A stretch of DNA of 64,000 nt from Sinonovacula constricta (Eukaryota > Mollusca > Bivalvia > Cardiida > Solecurtidae), in assembly GCA_007844125.1 (NCBI GenBank), contig CM017556.1, positions 81,886,978 to 81,950,977 on the forward strand, read 5' to 3'. A model generated the notes under the pieces. That model ran no database searches and had not been told where the DNA came from. It was given only the letters and a program-made list of their open reading frames with translations. This document shows, in pieces, positions 11,011 through 22,540 of the stretch. Position 1 is the first letter of the stretch. Each line of letters starts with the position of its first letter. The position numbers and the translations under genes were made by a program.

Positions 11011-11074
11011 AAAGGTGATTAACCAAAATAGCGAATGCGAAAAAAACTAGTTTTTTTCTGTCAAAATCACCTTT
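11011..11074. repeat. Nested palindrome / cruciform candidate, copy 1
   Basis: The outer arms AAAGGTGATT (11011-11020) and AATCACCTTT (11065-11074) are perfectly complementary. Between them lies the 18-bp perfect palindrome AAAAAAACTAGTTTTTTT (11040-11057). In copy 2 (47089-47151) the outer arms are kept but the inner palindrome has lost symmetry. The role is unknown; it could be the end of a foldback element. Confidence 0.7.
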
Positions 11075-11109
11075 ATTTGACAAAAACATTAAGCTGATAA
11101 TATCCTACA

Positions 11110-11320
11110 AACAAAGGTGCTGTCGATACGCCTCTTTATCCTAATCAATACAGTCAGTCTTGACAGATGACAGATTCACATGCCCTGACACTATTTCACT
11201 TTGTCGGAATTTCGATATGTTGGTTTACAGAGACGGTCAGAAAGTCAGACTAATCACGGAGATCCGAGTCAAGTATCTGTGGAGTCTGGTATAACTGTCA
11301 GAATGAAAACCAGACAAAAA
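11110..11320 (+). repeat. Diverged repeat block related to 6360-6560
   Basis: This is the partner of the block at 6360-6560, with the same order of short matches. Divergence between copies 1 and 2 of the 36-kb unit rises noticeably from here onward. Confidence 0.5.
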
Positions 11321-13139
11321 CGCCTATAATGTCACTCATGGGTGTTACGTCGAATCGGAATAAAAAAAGAATTCTAGCCATTAAAGCAACAACTCCAAAA
11401 AGAAGAATTTTATTAACAATTCTAAATACACGGTTTTAGTTATAGTATGTATATGTTATGCCAAATTTCCGATCATATACAAGGGGTCTTCTTTCATTCT
11501 ATAAAAAGCAAAGCCTTTTTATTAACATGAACACAACAGTACTGTGTTGTCATACCATACGTGATCGCAATCCACATTAACTACACCTGCATAAACAAAT
11601 TAAGGTATATTTAAGACAAAATGACTCATATCATTTACAAACATTTTGAAATGTGAAAGGCCAAAATTTGTTAATCAGACATATCAGTTATCTAGGTGCA
11701 TATTATTATTACCTATTTTACTGTCTAGATGCTGAGATTTACTCACGTCCCTTACTCGATGTCTTTACACTCCGGCAAAAAATTGTTGCTGTTGTTTTCG
11801 TAGCTACGTAATCGCACTTTTCACCTACTAAACAAATGCTGTCGCAACTTTGGACCGACTGGATATCAGAGCAACCGCCATTGGTAGAAATTCTAGTCAT
11901 CGTCATATACCGTTTTGTTCCTTTTACAGGTACGAGACATGGAAATCATGTCATAAACAATCAAATACTAATATATTGTAAAGCAGCGACTGATATCTAA
12001 AATGTAGTGTATCAGTATTCTAAAAGTTCAATTTACTTAAAAAGGTATCCATTATGTTAATTAAAGACTTGTCAAATATCTCTTTAAAGATATTTTCTTC
12101 TTCTCTTACCCACTTACTTTCTCTTTACTATTTGACGCATTTTACAGATTTTATTACACTTAAATATATTATGTTTATATGCTATATACATATAAAGGTT
12201 TGCTCCACACTTAAAGGTATAATACCGAGTAGTATTACGAAGAAAAGGTGAACACAAATATCTACCAACGTTATGATCTTATCGCGTTGAGCTAAATTTT
12301 ACAACGACATGTTGTAACCATATGACATAGTAATGCAGCCATGTATGCATGAAAGTAAATTCTATACTGCTGTAATGACTATGTAGCGGAGGCAGTTAGT
12401 GTTATATATGCTTACACAATACACGCACCATTACGAATCAAAGTTAATCTGAAGAACCAAAAAGTATCCTGCATACGTTGCCATGTTCACTGTTAACATT
12501 CATTTTACCATGTTTCACCTGATGTTTTATATAGAAAAGTGTGCGATAGATTTCATGTCTGCTTGAGATTTCGTTGCGATGGCACCGGCAAGTAAAAGAT
12601 ACCACGTGCGTGAAATATGAAATATAAACATATTTGCTTTAACATGTCTGTCTAAGTTCATGCATTTTCTGAGCAACGTATATAATTCTTTAAACACATA
12701 CCGTATGTTAAAGCAATATATTTTGACATTAATATATTTGGATTTCTTTTTTTTGTTCGGGTACACTTAGGAAACATATTTAATAAATGCTTAAAATAAA
12801 ATATATTGTAAGGAAACCCGTTACATTGGAAGTCTTAACAAGTGGAAGGCTTCAATGTTGTGACAAACAGAAACCCAACAAAAGCACAAACCGATCTATC
12901 ATAGAAGGAACACATTTCGCTGAGGTAGATTAGAGTCCATCCAAATTCTTAATATCTTACGCATCATTTCAGAACCTGTCGAAATAAGAGAGTTTAATAT
13001 CGAATAAAAGATGTAGTAACAAGGTCAATTTTCCATTAATTATAAGTTTTGGCCATAAATTTGTAAAACTGTTTCCTACCAGTAAAAGCATAATTTGCAT
13101 ATTTTGTGGGATTTCTATATTTTATTTCAATGTTTCCAT
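11321..13139. other. AT-rich noncoding segment, copy 1
   Basis: No gene, SINE or strong repeat was recognised. Small open frames (12054-12251 plus strand, 12527-12766 minus strand) have no domain-like features. The copy-2 counterpart is 47400-49198. Confidence 0.5.
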
Positions 13140-13835
13140 ATAAGGTGCATAGTCATGTATACAGAAAATAAACACAACTGAACAGAGTAAATCAGTCAGC
13201 CGCATTATAGACACAAACAATAGTATGTGGAAACAAAGTGTGAATCTCGAATTTTACTTCTGATGAAGCGTGTGTTTTCCTTGTCAAATAATAAGTATGC
13301 ATTTTCACCAACCGTAATTTGTTTCTGATGATAGCGTGGTTTTGTTGTTGTTTAATATCTTATATAAGTAGTGTTTCGATAATAACAAGGGGCTGTACTT
13401 GAATTTATTGTTTATAGGACAATTTTTAAATATTGGCATGTATGTTAGATTTATGTTATGTTACGTAAAAGATGTGTACCCATTTCCGTCAACATTTTAA
13501 ATGTACATTCTGTTTAAATTACTTGCAATAGGTATGATGAATAGGTAAAATTTATTTTTCAAAGTCGACGACAGGCCGGCAGTGCGGTTTGATCAATCAA
13601 ATTGTTCCGATGCAGTGTTCTAGCGAAAAATGTGATACAGTATATGTGTTACAGAAAACGATTCCGTTAAGGCTCTTACAAAACAAATTATCATAGTTTG
13701 ATGCACAACACTTGTGTTGTAACGTGCTCTTGTTCTTGACACTACAGGACACCATGCCTGATGTTTTTGTCTGTTTGTGGCGCCCTATACTGTCAACCAG
13801 AATTAAGTAATTTGAGATTGTGTATAAATGATTAA
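13140..13835 (+). repeat. Old repeat block, member of the 13.1/20.4-kb pair
   Basis: The segment with CAGTCAGCCGCATTATAGACAC aligns to 20455-20480 (GGTCAGCCACATTACAGACAC), and CACCAACCGTAATTTG aligns to 20570-20595. The stretch with GGTTTGATCA, a TCCGAT segment, CAGTGTT and CTCTTACA aligns to 21040-21140. The end, with GGCGC and GTGTATAAA, aligns to 22480-22535. The 21-kb member carries an extra ~1.25 kb in the middle. Copy 2 is 49199-49920. Confidence 0.6.
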
Positions 13836-14236
13836 TAAACTAAAACCATATGTAATATGTTAAGTAACTGGGTTTCGCTGGTAATAGATAAGGATGTCAT
13901 GTATTACATATAATGGCCTCAAAGCTTTCGTTGTCAATAAAAACATCCAATAAAATACAATGTAATCCATACAAGTTCCCGAATGACCCCATCATCAGTT
14001 TGAAAGAATTTTACACCTATAGTTCCTAATTTAAAATCATCAAACTCTTGGTCACTAAAGTGACTTACACAAAATGATCGTTTCTATGATAAATAGCATT
14101 ATAATGTAAATTGAGTTGTCTTCATGTGAAGTAATAGGTTATCATAATCGCACGTCTTCACATTTGAATGTAACGTGTACATCATTTTGAAAATTCAAAA
14201 CGACAGAACTTTGCACCATCATATTAAAATTATCTA

Positions 14237-16140
14237 AATACAAAACACATGGTTCATAAAATTCATATCTCTTACTCCTTAAATTATCACAGAACAAATA
14301 TTTAAAGAGGAGAATATTTAATGAGATCCCCTCGAAGAAAGTTAAGCACCAACTAGTCCACCGTTCTTTGTAGTTATGTAAGTGAAGTGTACGTGGCTTC
14401 GTGCTTGTTCGGAATGAATGTAAATATTCTATTTTCTGTCAGACTTCTTCTGTAAAATTAACCACAGAATTTTACCACAGGTGCTAAAGTGTTTGCATTT
14501 ACTGAAAAGTGGAAGATATTGATTTGCTGAGATAAGAAAAAAGAAAACAAAACTTGCTTTTATTAAGTTGAGTAAACACAGATATACTTAAAACTACTTT
14601 TTTCTAATGTAAGTTATTGTCATTTTAAAATAAAGTTTTAACATACGTGTCTTTGTCAAGGGAACATGAAGTGCCATGCTTTATTCATGGTGTTATTGCC
14701 ATTGCCGTTGTACTTATTACTTCCGTTGAAGATTATGTATTTCCCGTTATTTATAGCCTTTCGAGTTTTAGATATATGTAAAATGCTTTCGTATTTTTAA
14801 ACTCTATTGTGGGCTCAATATATATTTAAGCTGAGCTTAAATGATATGTATAACAATATATTGTTCTTGCCAAACTCAGCGAGACTCTTATGTGAATTCA
14901 TTGTTAGTATGGCAGCCAACATTATTGTTTTGGTAGATGACATATCGAGACTTAACATAAGCAAAAAGAGGGTTTTCGCAATATATTGTATTTAAATATA
15001 AACCTTTATGTACATGTACATACATTCCTTATAAGTATAAACCATTAAGACAAGTATAAATGATCCGTCCAGTCGTCATGATAACATTTAGTTGCTCGGA
15101 CGCTCGTGTAAGTTGTAATCACAAAATGTCATCACTGTATTATTTATTCATGTTATATTGTTTTGAACGTATTTATGGATCCATAGAGACTTGCGTCGTT
15201 CTACATTTCAATGGAACGAAAAACCAGAAGCTGTAATGTCGTAATGTGACGGTGGATGTATATCGAATAACTCTGGAATAGAGTTTTTCTAACACTTTCT
15301 GGACTGTATATTATCAAGTTCCTCAGTTATTTGTTTGAATAAGGAGTTTTTCAATGTCATACACGTTTGAAAAATGTGTCTGGTTGTTTCAGAATTGACA
15401 GAAAACTTACTAACTTAGAACTGTCCGTGTCTTCCTAATGTACCAGTTATGGCAAAAGAAGATAAATATGTCCACTAAAAGTAAACGTGCCCTACGTATA
15501 AGAACGGTTGACAAATGGGTGCTTAATTCTCTCAGTATCTGTGTCATTGAAGAATGTAGTAAATAATAAAAGCAAGGCTTAGCCACGTACATTTCTTAAA
15601 GGAAACAATTGTCAGTGTTTAATTGACATTTCCTCTTTACAATGATGACTTTAAATAAGTTGATTACAAACACATATCCTATGCTGGAAAATCCATTGGC
15701 AACGTATGATGAAGATTAAATGCAAACAACATTACAAAAAGGTAAAAAGGTATTGTAGTAAACAACATAAAGCAACGCATGTTCGAAGTATATTTGTAAT
15801 TAATTAAATGAACAAAGTGCACACATCATTTCTTAATACTGCAAATGAATGCTTTCAATTTTTCTGGCAAGAAAATGCAAACATTAGGTCCCTGTGGCTT
15901 ACCCCTGTTGTTGAACGGTACAGAGGGAATCTGAGAGAAAAGGAATAATTGCATTTGTTCTGAACAACCACAGAGCCAAGTGTACTTCACTAACATAACT
16001 ACAAATAACGGTTGACTAGCGGGTGCTTGGATGTCCTCGAGAAGATCTCATTAAAACCTTATTTTCTCCTCTTTTTACACTCGTCCTGTGATACATTAGG
16101 AACTAAAGTACACACATTACTTTTACGAACTTTTTGTATT
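14237..16140. mobile_element. Inverted-repeat (foldback or DNA-transposon-like) element, copy 1
   Basis: The left arm (14237-14536) and the reverse complement of the right arm (15832-16140) align over about 300 bp at roughly 70% identity by eye. They share landmarks such as AGAGGAGAA, TTAATGAGATC, TAGTTATG, AGTGAAGT and TGTTTGCATTT. The arms enclose ~1.3 kb that includes an old repeat block (15060-15660) but no transposase that I can recognise. A third, direct copy of the left arm lies at 24616-24815. It could be a nonautonomous DNA transposon with long terminal inverted repeats, or an inverted duplication. Target duplications were not identified. Confidence 0.5.
15060..15665 (+). repeat. Old repeat block, three-member family (15.1, 18.6, 26.1 kb)
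   Basis: The stretch TTCTACATTTCA...GGAAC...AAACCAGAAGC and the downstream GTGACGGT...GATGTATAT recur at 18588-18680. A weaker form with the same AAACCAGA motif recurs at 26185-26300. The end (AAAGGAAACA...GTCAGTG...TTGACAT...TCCTCTTTA) recurs at 19043-19085. The block lies between the arms of the inverted-repeat element. Confidence 0.65.
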
Positions 16141-17179
16141 CTATTCATTTATAGTTCGTGTCTCTACTGTTCCTTTCTCTTTCTGCAGTTATCTTCTGGT
16201 CAAAATGATCAAATTTTAGAAAATATTTTAAGGTCATATTCGTGTTTAAATGCTTACGCATAGTTCAAATCATTGCACGAGTTACGTTCAAAATCTACGA
16301 CTATGCTAACCCATTACAACAACAAAAAACAACTCAATGTTCCTTATAATGTTTTTATCACTGAGACGATCACTTTAAACTCACTTATATGACCGTAAGT
16401 GTGATGGTTTTAAAAACGCAATAAACTTGTCTTATATTGAGATTATTACACTCCAAAACTAATGATGGCTTCATTTGATATAGTTGAGTGTAATGTTGCA
16501 CAAGGAATACTTGTTTGGCAAAAGAAAAGTTAAGGTCGACCATTTTTATACGTGTAAAATGAACAGACAAACACATAACAAAGGTAAGACTGAAATTGCG
16601 AAAGAGCAAAACAGAGACACATTTGCTAAATTCGACACGGAATTTAACATCAGTATTCAAAATAGGTTTATTAGGTTTAATAGGTTCATGGTGTAAATTA
16701 CGGAGCTCAATGCACGCTAACAAATAAACAATAAATTTAATAACTGTTCGTATTTATGTTGGAAATAGTGTCAACTGTGATTTGATATACAACGTTGAAA
16801 ATGTATATTTGTTGATTGTGGTTATCATGCAACTACTTATATTTTAATCATGTTTGATGTACATTTCACTCTGACTTCAATACAAGGCGACTTGAAGAAA
16901 ACGGAGTCAAAAGTTTGTTTTTGAATGTGTTATCTTCGCCATAGGACCAGGTGTAGAATGCATCTCTAGCACTATAAATTGTAGCTTCTGACATTTACAT
17001 ATGCATTTGTAAACACTATAATGTAGTTAATATTCTAAAAATATGCGCTTTTAAGCGTCTTTTAAGACGACAGCAACAAAGATGAAAGTCATTCATCCGA
17101 GTTATTTTCTCTGAATATTCATCTGTTATTGTCTCTGTGGAAAGTGTGTACATTTTGTACATAACACAATGATATAGTT
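16141..17179. other. AT-rich noncoding segment, copy 1
   Basis: Overlapping open frames on both strands near 16385-16723 show no family resemblance and differ from copy 2 by indels, so they are not supported as genes. Copies differ by several tens of bases of indel near 16670 and 16720. Confidence 0.5.
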
Positions 17180-17335
17180 TATCGGTGGCTGATTGATCGG
17201 CTCGTCTTTTACAGCGTTGGTTCGAGCACTGGTAGGGGCTGAGGATGCTCTTGCAGGTATCGGTGCGCCGATGATACTACATATACATCTGTTCAGTTTC
17301 CTCCTCCAATTAAAAGCTAGGCGTCTCTAGAATGT
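17180..17335 (+). mobile_element. tRNA-derived SINE remnant lacking its box A, copy 1
   Basis: GGTTCGAGCAC at 17219-17229 matches a pol III B box and is followed by a SINE-like body with GCTCTTGCAGGT. The copy-2 equivalent (53625-53800) also has an A-box-like stretch, which copy 1 lacks because unrelated sequence lies upstream of ~17180. Confidence 0.45.
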
Positions 17336-18569
17336 CAGTAATTGTGTCGCTGCGATGTATGGAAACGAAAATATGAGACCAACTATGAACATAAAACAAC
17401 AATTTCGCTAATTTTGTAATTGTTTGGGCATTGAATTGAGATTTGAGTAAATCCGTATATGAAGTTTCAATTGCAGTTAATGTAAGTATTTTACTGTGAT
17501 AATCAATGTTAAATTTCTGTTTGTAAAAAGACTCACTTGTACTAACATAACACACCTAAATGGGTCTCTATTCAATCTTGATTGATTTGCATGCATGTGT
17601 GCTTTAGTTATGATTTATGGGACATTGACCATTGTCTTGCATGAAATACTGTTATCAGCCTTAATTTTAGTTTTATATTGAGAACACTTTTATCTTTATT
17701 GTTAAGTTTGTCGTATTTTATTTTGTCAACACTCAGATATTAAGTGCATTACTTATATGTTTACGACATATTTTTTTATATGAAGCTTTGCGTTTTTCGT
17801 GTTGTGATTTTCCTTTCTACTTGTGGGGAGAAGATTGTACAAAGAATTCTGGAAAACGAATATTCATAGACCAATTATTTACATTAAAGTGACAAAATTA
17901 AGTAAAACGCTTGAAGCTTGAATTTAATATTAGAAATATTATTAAATAGAATTCTTCGCTCTTTGACTTGTGTATTGACTAACACAGTAAAATTGATTTT
18001 TGGGTCGTTGACTTACTGAATGTTCATTTGGCGGTAAATATTAACAATGTTTCTATAAATTGCTTTAATAAAAAAGAAGGAGTTAAGTAATAAAGAACAA
18101 AATACACATTACGGACCCGTATAAATAGATCAAATAGCCACAAGGCTTGGACTAGAATGAAGACAGTGTAGATCTATTTGCAAATGACAATAAATTACCA
18201 TAACGTAAGAAAAAAAATGCAATCATAGAAAATCGGCTAACAAAACGTTATATAAACCCATTCAAGTACCAGACCTTTTCATTATAAAAGTACCAACAAA
18301 AATTATATTGGGAAAGAAATTAATAACCTGGTTCTGCTACTCTGGTTCTTAAGTTTCAAAGTTTAAAATAAAAATATTTTCTTAAATGAAACAAAGCAAG
18401 TAACGTCTACAAACGGCATATAATTAAAAAGGTATCTCTCCTATAAAATGCCTCTGTGAAGACATAGATAAGCATATATGACAAAGTCATGAGTATTGCA
18501 ATATATACCGACGTTTGAAAAGGCACAGAACAAAGGTATTCACATGCAAGCTAAATGTAAAAGTAAGAA
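17336..18569. other. AT-rich noncoding segment, copy 1
   Basis: No gene is seen. A drop in divergence between the two 36-kb copies occurs near 18390. Copy 2 has ~116 extra bases at 54635-54760. Confidence 0.5.
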
Positions 18570-19520
18570 CAATTTGTTGCGATCTTCTACATTTCACTGG
18601 AACAGGAAACCAGAAGCCATAAACATTGTCGTTATTTGTTAGAAACATGTGCTACCGCCACGTGACGGTAGATGTATATTGTTAGGCCTAATTACAAAAG
18701 TGTTGTGTTTCTCTAGCACCTTCTAGGCTGTACATTATCTACATTATCAGTTATAAATTTGATTGGGGTGTTTCGAAATGTCATCAACAGTTCGAGCAAT
18801 ATACCTGGGTCTTTTTTTCAGAATGTATAGCAAGTCTTGCTAGAATAAGGTTGTTGGTGATTTTTCCCGGTCCCGTAGTCACATTTGAAAGAAAGCTCAA
18901 GTCAAGCATGCCTTAAATATTAGCCAACCTTCATTTATTATTTATTATTTCATATTGTCTGAGCATGTCAACTCTTCGAATATCTGTGCCATTGGAGAAC
19001 TTAGTATTATAAAATAAAAACCTTTGCTCCGTAAATTTCTCAAAGGAAACAGTTATCAGTGCTCAAATTGACATATCCTCTTTAGAATGTCGACGTTGAA
19101 ATTAAGAAATAGAAGAAAGACCGTCTTTAAGTTTACTAACATAAACGGGTCCTTCTAAAAGGGACGGTGCTAATTTTGCAACAGGTAACCCCATTAAACG
19201 ATTGTTGATTTGTTCCTTTGACCGAGTATCTGAAGTCGCTGGAAGTTGGAACTATTAAGCCCCCAACCGCGTATGTTTAGGTCGGGTCGATAACTTTTAT
19301 CTAGGTTGATCTTCCACCGGACGTAATGTAAACCACTGAGAATCTAAAATCAGACCTATGTCTGGCGTCTTCCAATAAATTGGAAGTGACAGTTATTATG
19401 GTCAAGGGTGAAGGTTTGTATCGCATGTATCACCACCAGTTTAGGACCCAAATTATTGGTTTAAAGTGACCTGTTTCTCGGCATTGAAAAAGCTAAGCAT
19501 AGATGACATTGTAATATGCT
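18570..19520 (+). repeat. Old repeat block, homologous to 15.1 and 26.0-26.9 kb
   Basis: The first part matches 15180-15660. The second part (19170-19510), with GTCGAT.ACTTTTAT, TTGTATCGCAT, AAATTATTGGTT and TTCTCGGCATTGAA, matches 26500-26850 in the same order. The distance to that partner is about 7.35 kb. Confidence 0.65.
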
Positions 19521-19657
19521 AGTTAATTCATCAAGGAAATAGATTAATGCAATTAATAAATCACTATCGTAGCTTTAAGGTAATGGATAGAAATATTTGT
19601 CTAAATTTAACAACATTTAATGATGTTCTAAAGCCAGAATTAATATGAAAATAATTA

Positions 19658-19734
19658 AAATAATTCTCTACTTCAAAAGGTTGAAAATTGGTATATATAC
19701 TAATTCTCAACCTTTTAGAATTAGAGAATTATTT
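19658..19734. repeat. Long imperfect hairpin, copy 1
   Basis: Arms of about 32-33 bp (19658-19689 and 19702-19734) pair with about five mismatches around a short AT-rich loop. The identical structure is in copy 2 at 56249-56325. It could fold as RNA or as a cruciform. There is no evidence for a miRNA beyond the shape. Confidence 0.75.
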
Positions 19735-20419
19735 GAATTGACGATAAGTTAGACATACGAAAGATCACCAAATCAATCAATACCACAAGGATTTGGTTTG
19801 TAGTGTTCTAAATCTAGATTATATCTCATAATATAGTAAGCAAAAACGAACCGTGACGATGTTGAGAGTATTCAGGGATATAAACGTTCATCGTTTTCTG
19901 AAAATTGTTCTTGATAACAGAATTATCTTTTTTTTGGTACATTCAACTACATGTTATTATAAGAGCCACTTAGACTAAGTTTATAGATAGAAAATATGCT
20001 TGTTCAGAAGACATTATAGGAGAAAACTATTTTTCAATAACAATAAGTTCATATTAGTTAAAGTTAAAGTCATGCACCTCATATTGTACGGGCGACAGTG
20101 TGTCCTAAATTTTAAACAAAAATTCCAGTTTGGGACATTTATTCAATATTAAAGGACTTACCGTATTATTATTCAAGTCTGGCTGTCGGCAAATTTCAGT
20201 AGTGTACTTCCGCGTTCTGCTTCTTAAGTGTCATCATATGCTTTAGATATTTCAGAAGAGTATTCAGTTAAATCAAAGATGCGTTAAATGTTTTGTCGAT
20301 GGTAGACGACATTAAAAGTCCGTCAGGACATATATTGTATTATTGTGTTACTAAAACCGCATTAATTTTATTAGTCAGTACATTATGCTCCATTCCAGTT
20401 GCCATGTAAAGAACGTAGT

Positions 20420-22540
20420 CTTTATTCATTTCAGCAAAGAAAACATAAATTAAATCGTAAAGCGGTCAGCCACATTACAGACACTTATACGAACGCGAAC
20501 AAATGACAAGAACGGTTGGAAAGTGGATTTTGCCATATAAGGAGCCTGTGTACATGTAGTACGTGGCAGGATTGAACTTGTTTACCAACCGCAATTTATG
20601 ACGGTATATTTTCCACTACGTACATATCAAAAATGTTGAAAACGAAAATTTCCATTTAAAACTAGAACTGACGGTTAAGAACGATCATTTTGAACGAATG
20701 ATGTACGAGTAGGTCTCGGGGCATGAAATACTGCAGTTATTTTGAAATCTGAAATGCCAGAAATGCATCTGGATCATTTTTTCTATCTTACAGTTTAATA
20801 CAAATATAATTTATAATATATATGTTTCGGAGGTTTAACGGGGTGCTACGGGAACGTATTGTATAATAGGCAATCTTTTTTATCTTTAACGTTAAATAAA
20901 GATCTATTTGTATCCATCCTAAACAATGAACCTGGGTGTGCATTCCGCTTAGAAGAAAATGCAATAAGTATGACAAAATTGATTATTCATAAGCATTTAC
21001 TGAAAACAGATTTCAAAACGTGAAGAGTGACAAGGAATTTGGTTTGATCAGTACAGTAATTGATCCGATCCAGTGTTTTAATGACCTATGTTATATTGTG
21101 TGAGCGTGTTTCTGGTAGGACTCTTACACCATAAATTACCATAATTTAATCCACATCACGCGTCTTTCATTTTAATCAACGGCTAATGATTCGCTTTCTG
21201 CGATGTTTTTAATCTGGTCGTTCGTAGAAAGAAACTTTACCCGATTTATTTTAATATACTGCTGATTTCCTGCTAACAGATGTATATATTATTATTCACA
21301 ACGAAATGACGAACCCTTATTAGCAATTATTATCTTCATATTTAAATCAAGAACTTAAGCTGCATTTTTTCAAATGTCTTTCTGAATATCATTAGTACAA
21401 AAAGAATACAGTAAAAAAGAATAAATCCAACAAGCCGAAAAGGTAAATATTAATGACGGTGTTTAAAAAACAAAGAATCGTTTTTTCGATCACACAGATA
21501 TTATATAGAGCACTACATGAGACTTCCATTTTCCCCCAAATGGTCATCGAGTTTATTTTGTTGAACATGTTAAACATATTGTACATTTTTAGATAAAATA
21601 TTTTACACTATTTATATAAGTCCACAGTCAATGTTTTGTATAAATTATCAAGTAAACGGTGGGATTTAAACACACACATATTAAACAATATGAGAGTGGC
21701 TGAGTTTTTGACAATTATCGCGATTGGTGTGTGATTACAAAAGCCATTCCTTCAGTTACAGAGTAACGTGTGACTTAAGATTGAGGAGGGTCCTAAAATA
21801 TGCGTAATTTTTAATTATGCATAGTACCACTAAACGCACACTTTTAGCAGGCTTTGTATCGTTTCTTTAAATACAATGTGTCGTTGATTACTAAATGTTA
21901 AGTCCCTATAACTTACAGGCATTGCCAAAAATCACATGTAATAAAAGTTTGTTAGAAAATTACATTTTTATAGCATAATTAGGCCGAAGGAAATATGCGG
22001 AAAAAAGAAGAGGTTGCTTAATGAAATCTTAAAATGGAATGATACACAACTGTTCAATGATGTCCGAAAGTTTCTAGCTCTGTCCTCAGAAATAAACACT
22101 TGTCTTTACAGGTTATTTGTTTAACTATGCCTGCAGATATATTAACAGGGGGTAACACTCTTCGAGTAGCAATGTTAAGGTTGATGATGGTTAAATTGGT
22201 TAAACCTAGTTTCGTGAGCAATTACTATCGGAAATCATGTCTTCTGGGAAGTAACGTCGAGATTTTGACATCCTCAGTTGACACCGGTCAGATAAATTGA
22301 CATGATTAACATTATCAATTCAGAGGTTTAGCTGTGGTTGCGGGGTATAGTTGACCAAACATCTTTCTGAAAGCAATATTTGTTACGACAATAACTGTAC
22401 TTGTATGTCCTTATTATACAGAGTTGTAATGTGCTCATGGTTTTCACAGTACAGGATAACTGCTTGCAGGTCCTTTCTGTTGTTGGCGCTTTAAAATATT
22501 ACCCAAAATAAACAATTAAAGATCGTGTATAAAGGTAAAC
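20420..22540 (+). repeat. Old repeat block, member of the 13.1/20.4-kb pair with internal extra sequence
   Basis: The ends match 13140-13660 and 13715-13830. The central ~1.25 kb (about 21170-22420) has no partner at 13.7 kb, so it was gained here or lost there. Open frames inside (20788-20976, 21392-21586, 22100-22300) are conserved between the 36-kb copies only because the region is nearly identical. Confidence 0.55.

Noticed and set aside
16385..16723. 112-codon minus-strand ORF and overlapping plus-strand ORF
   Set aside because: No family resemblance, and the frames are destroyed by indels in copy 2.
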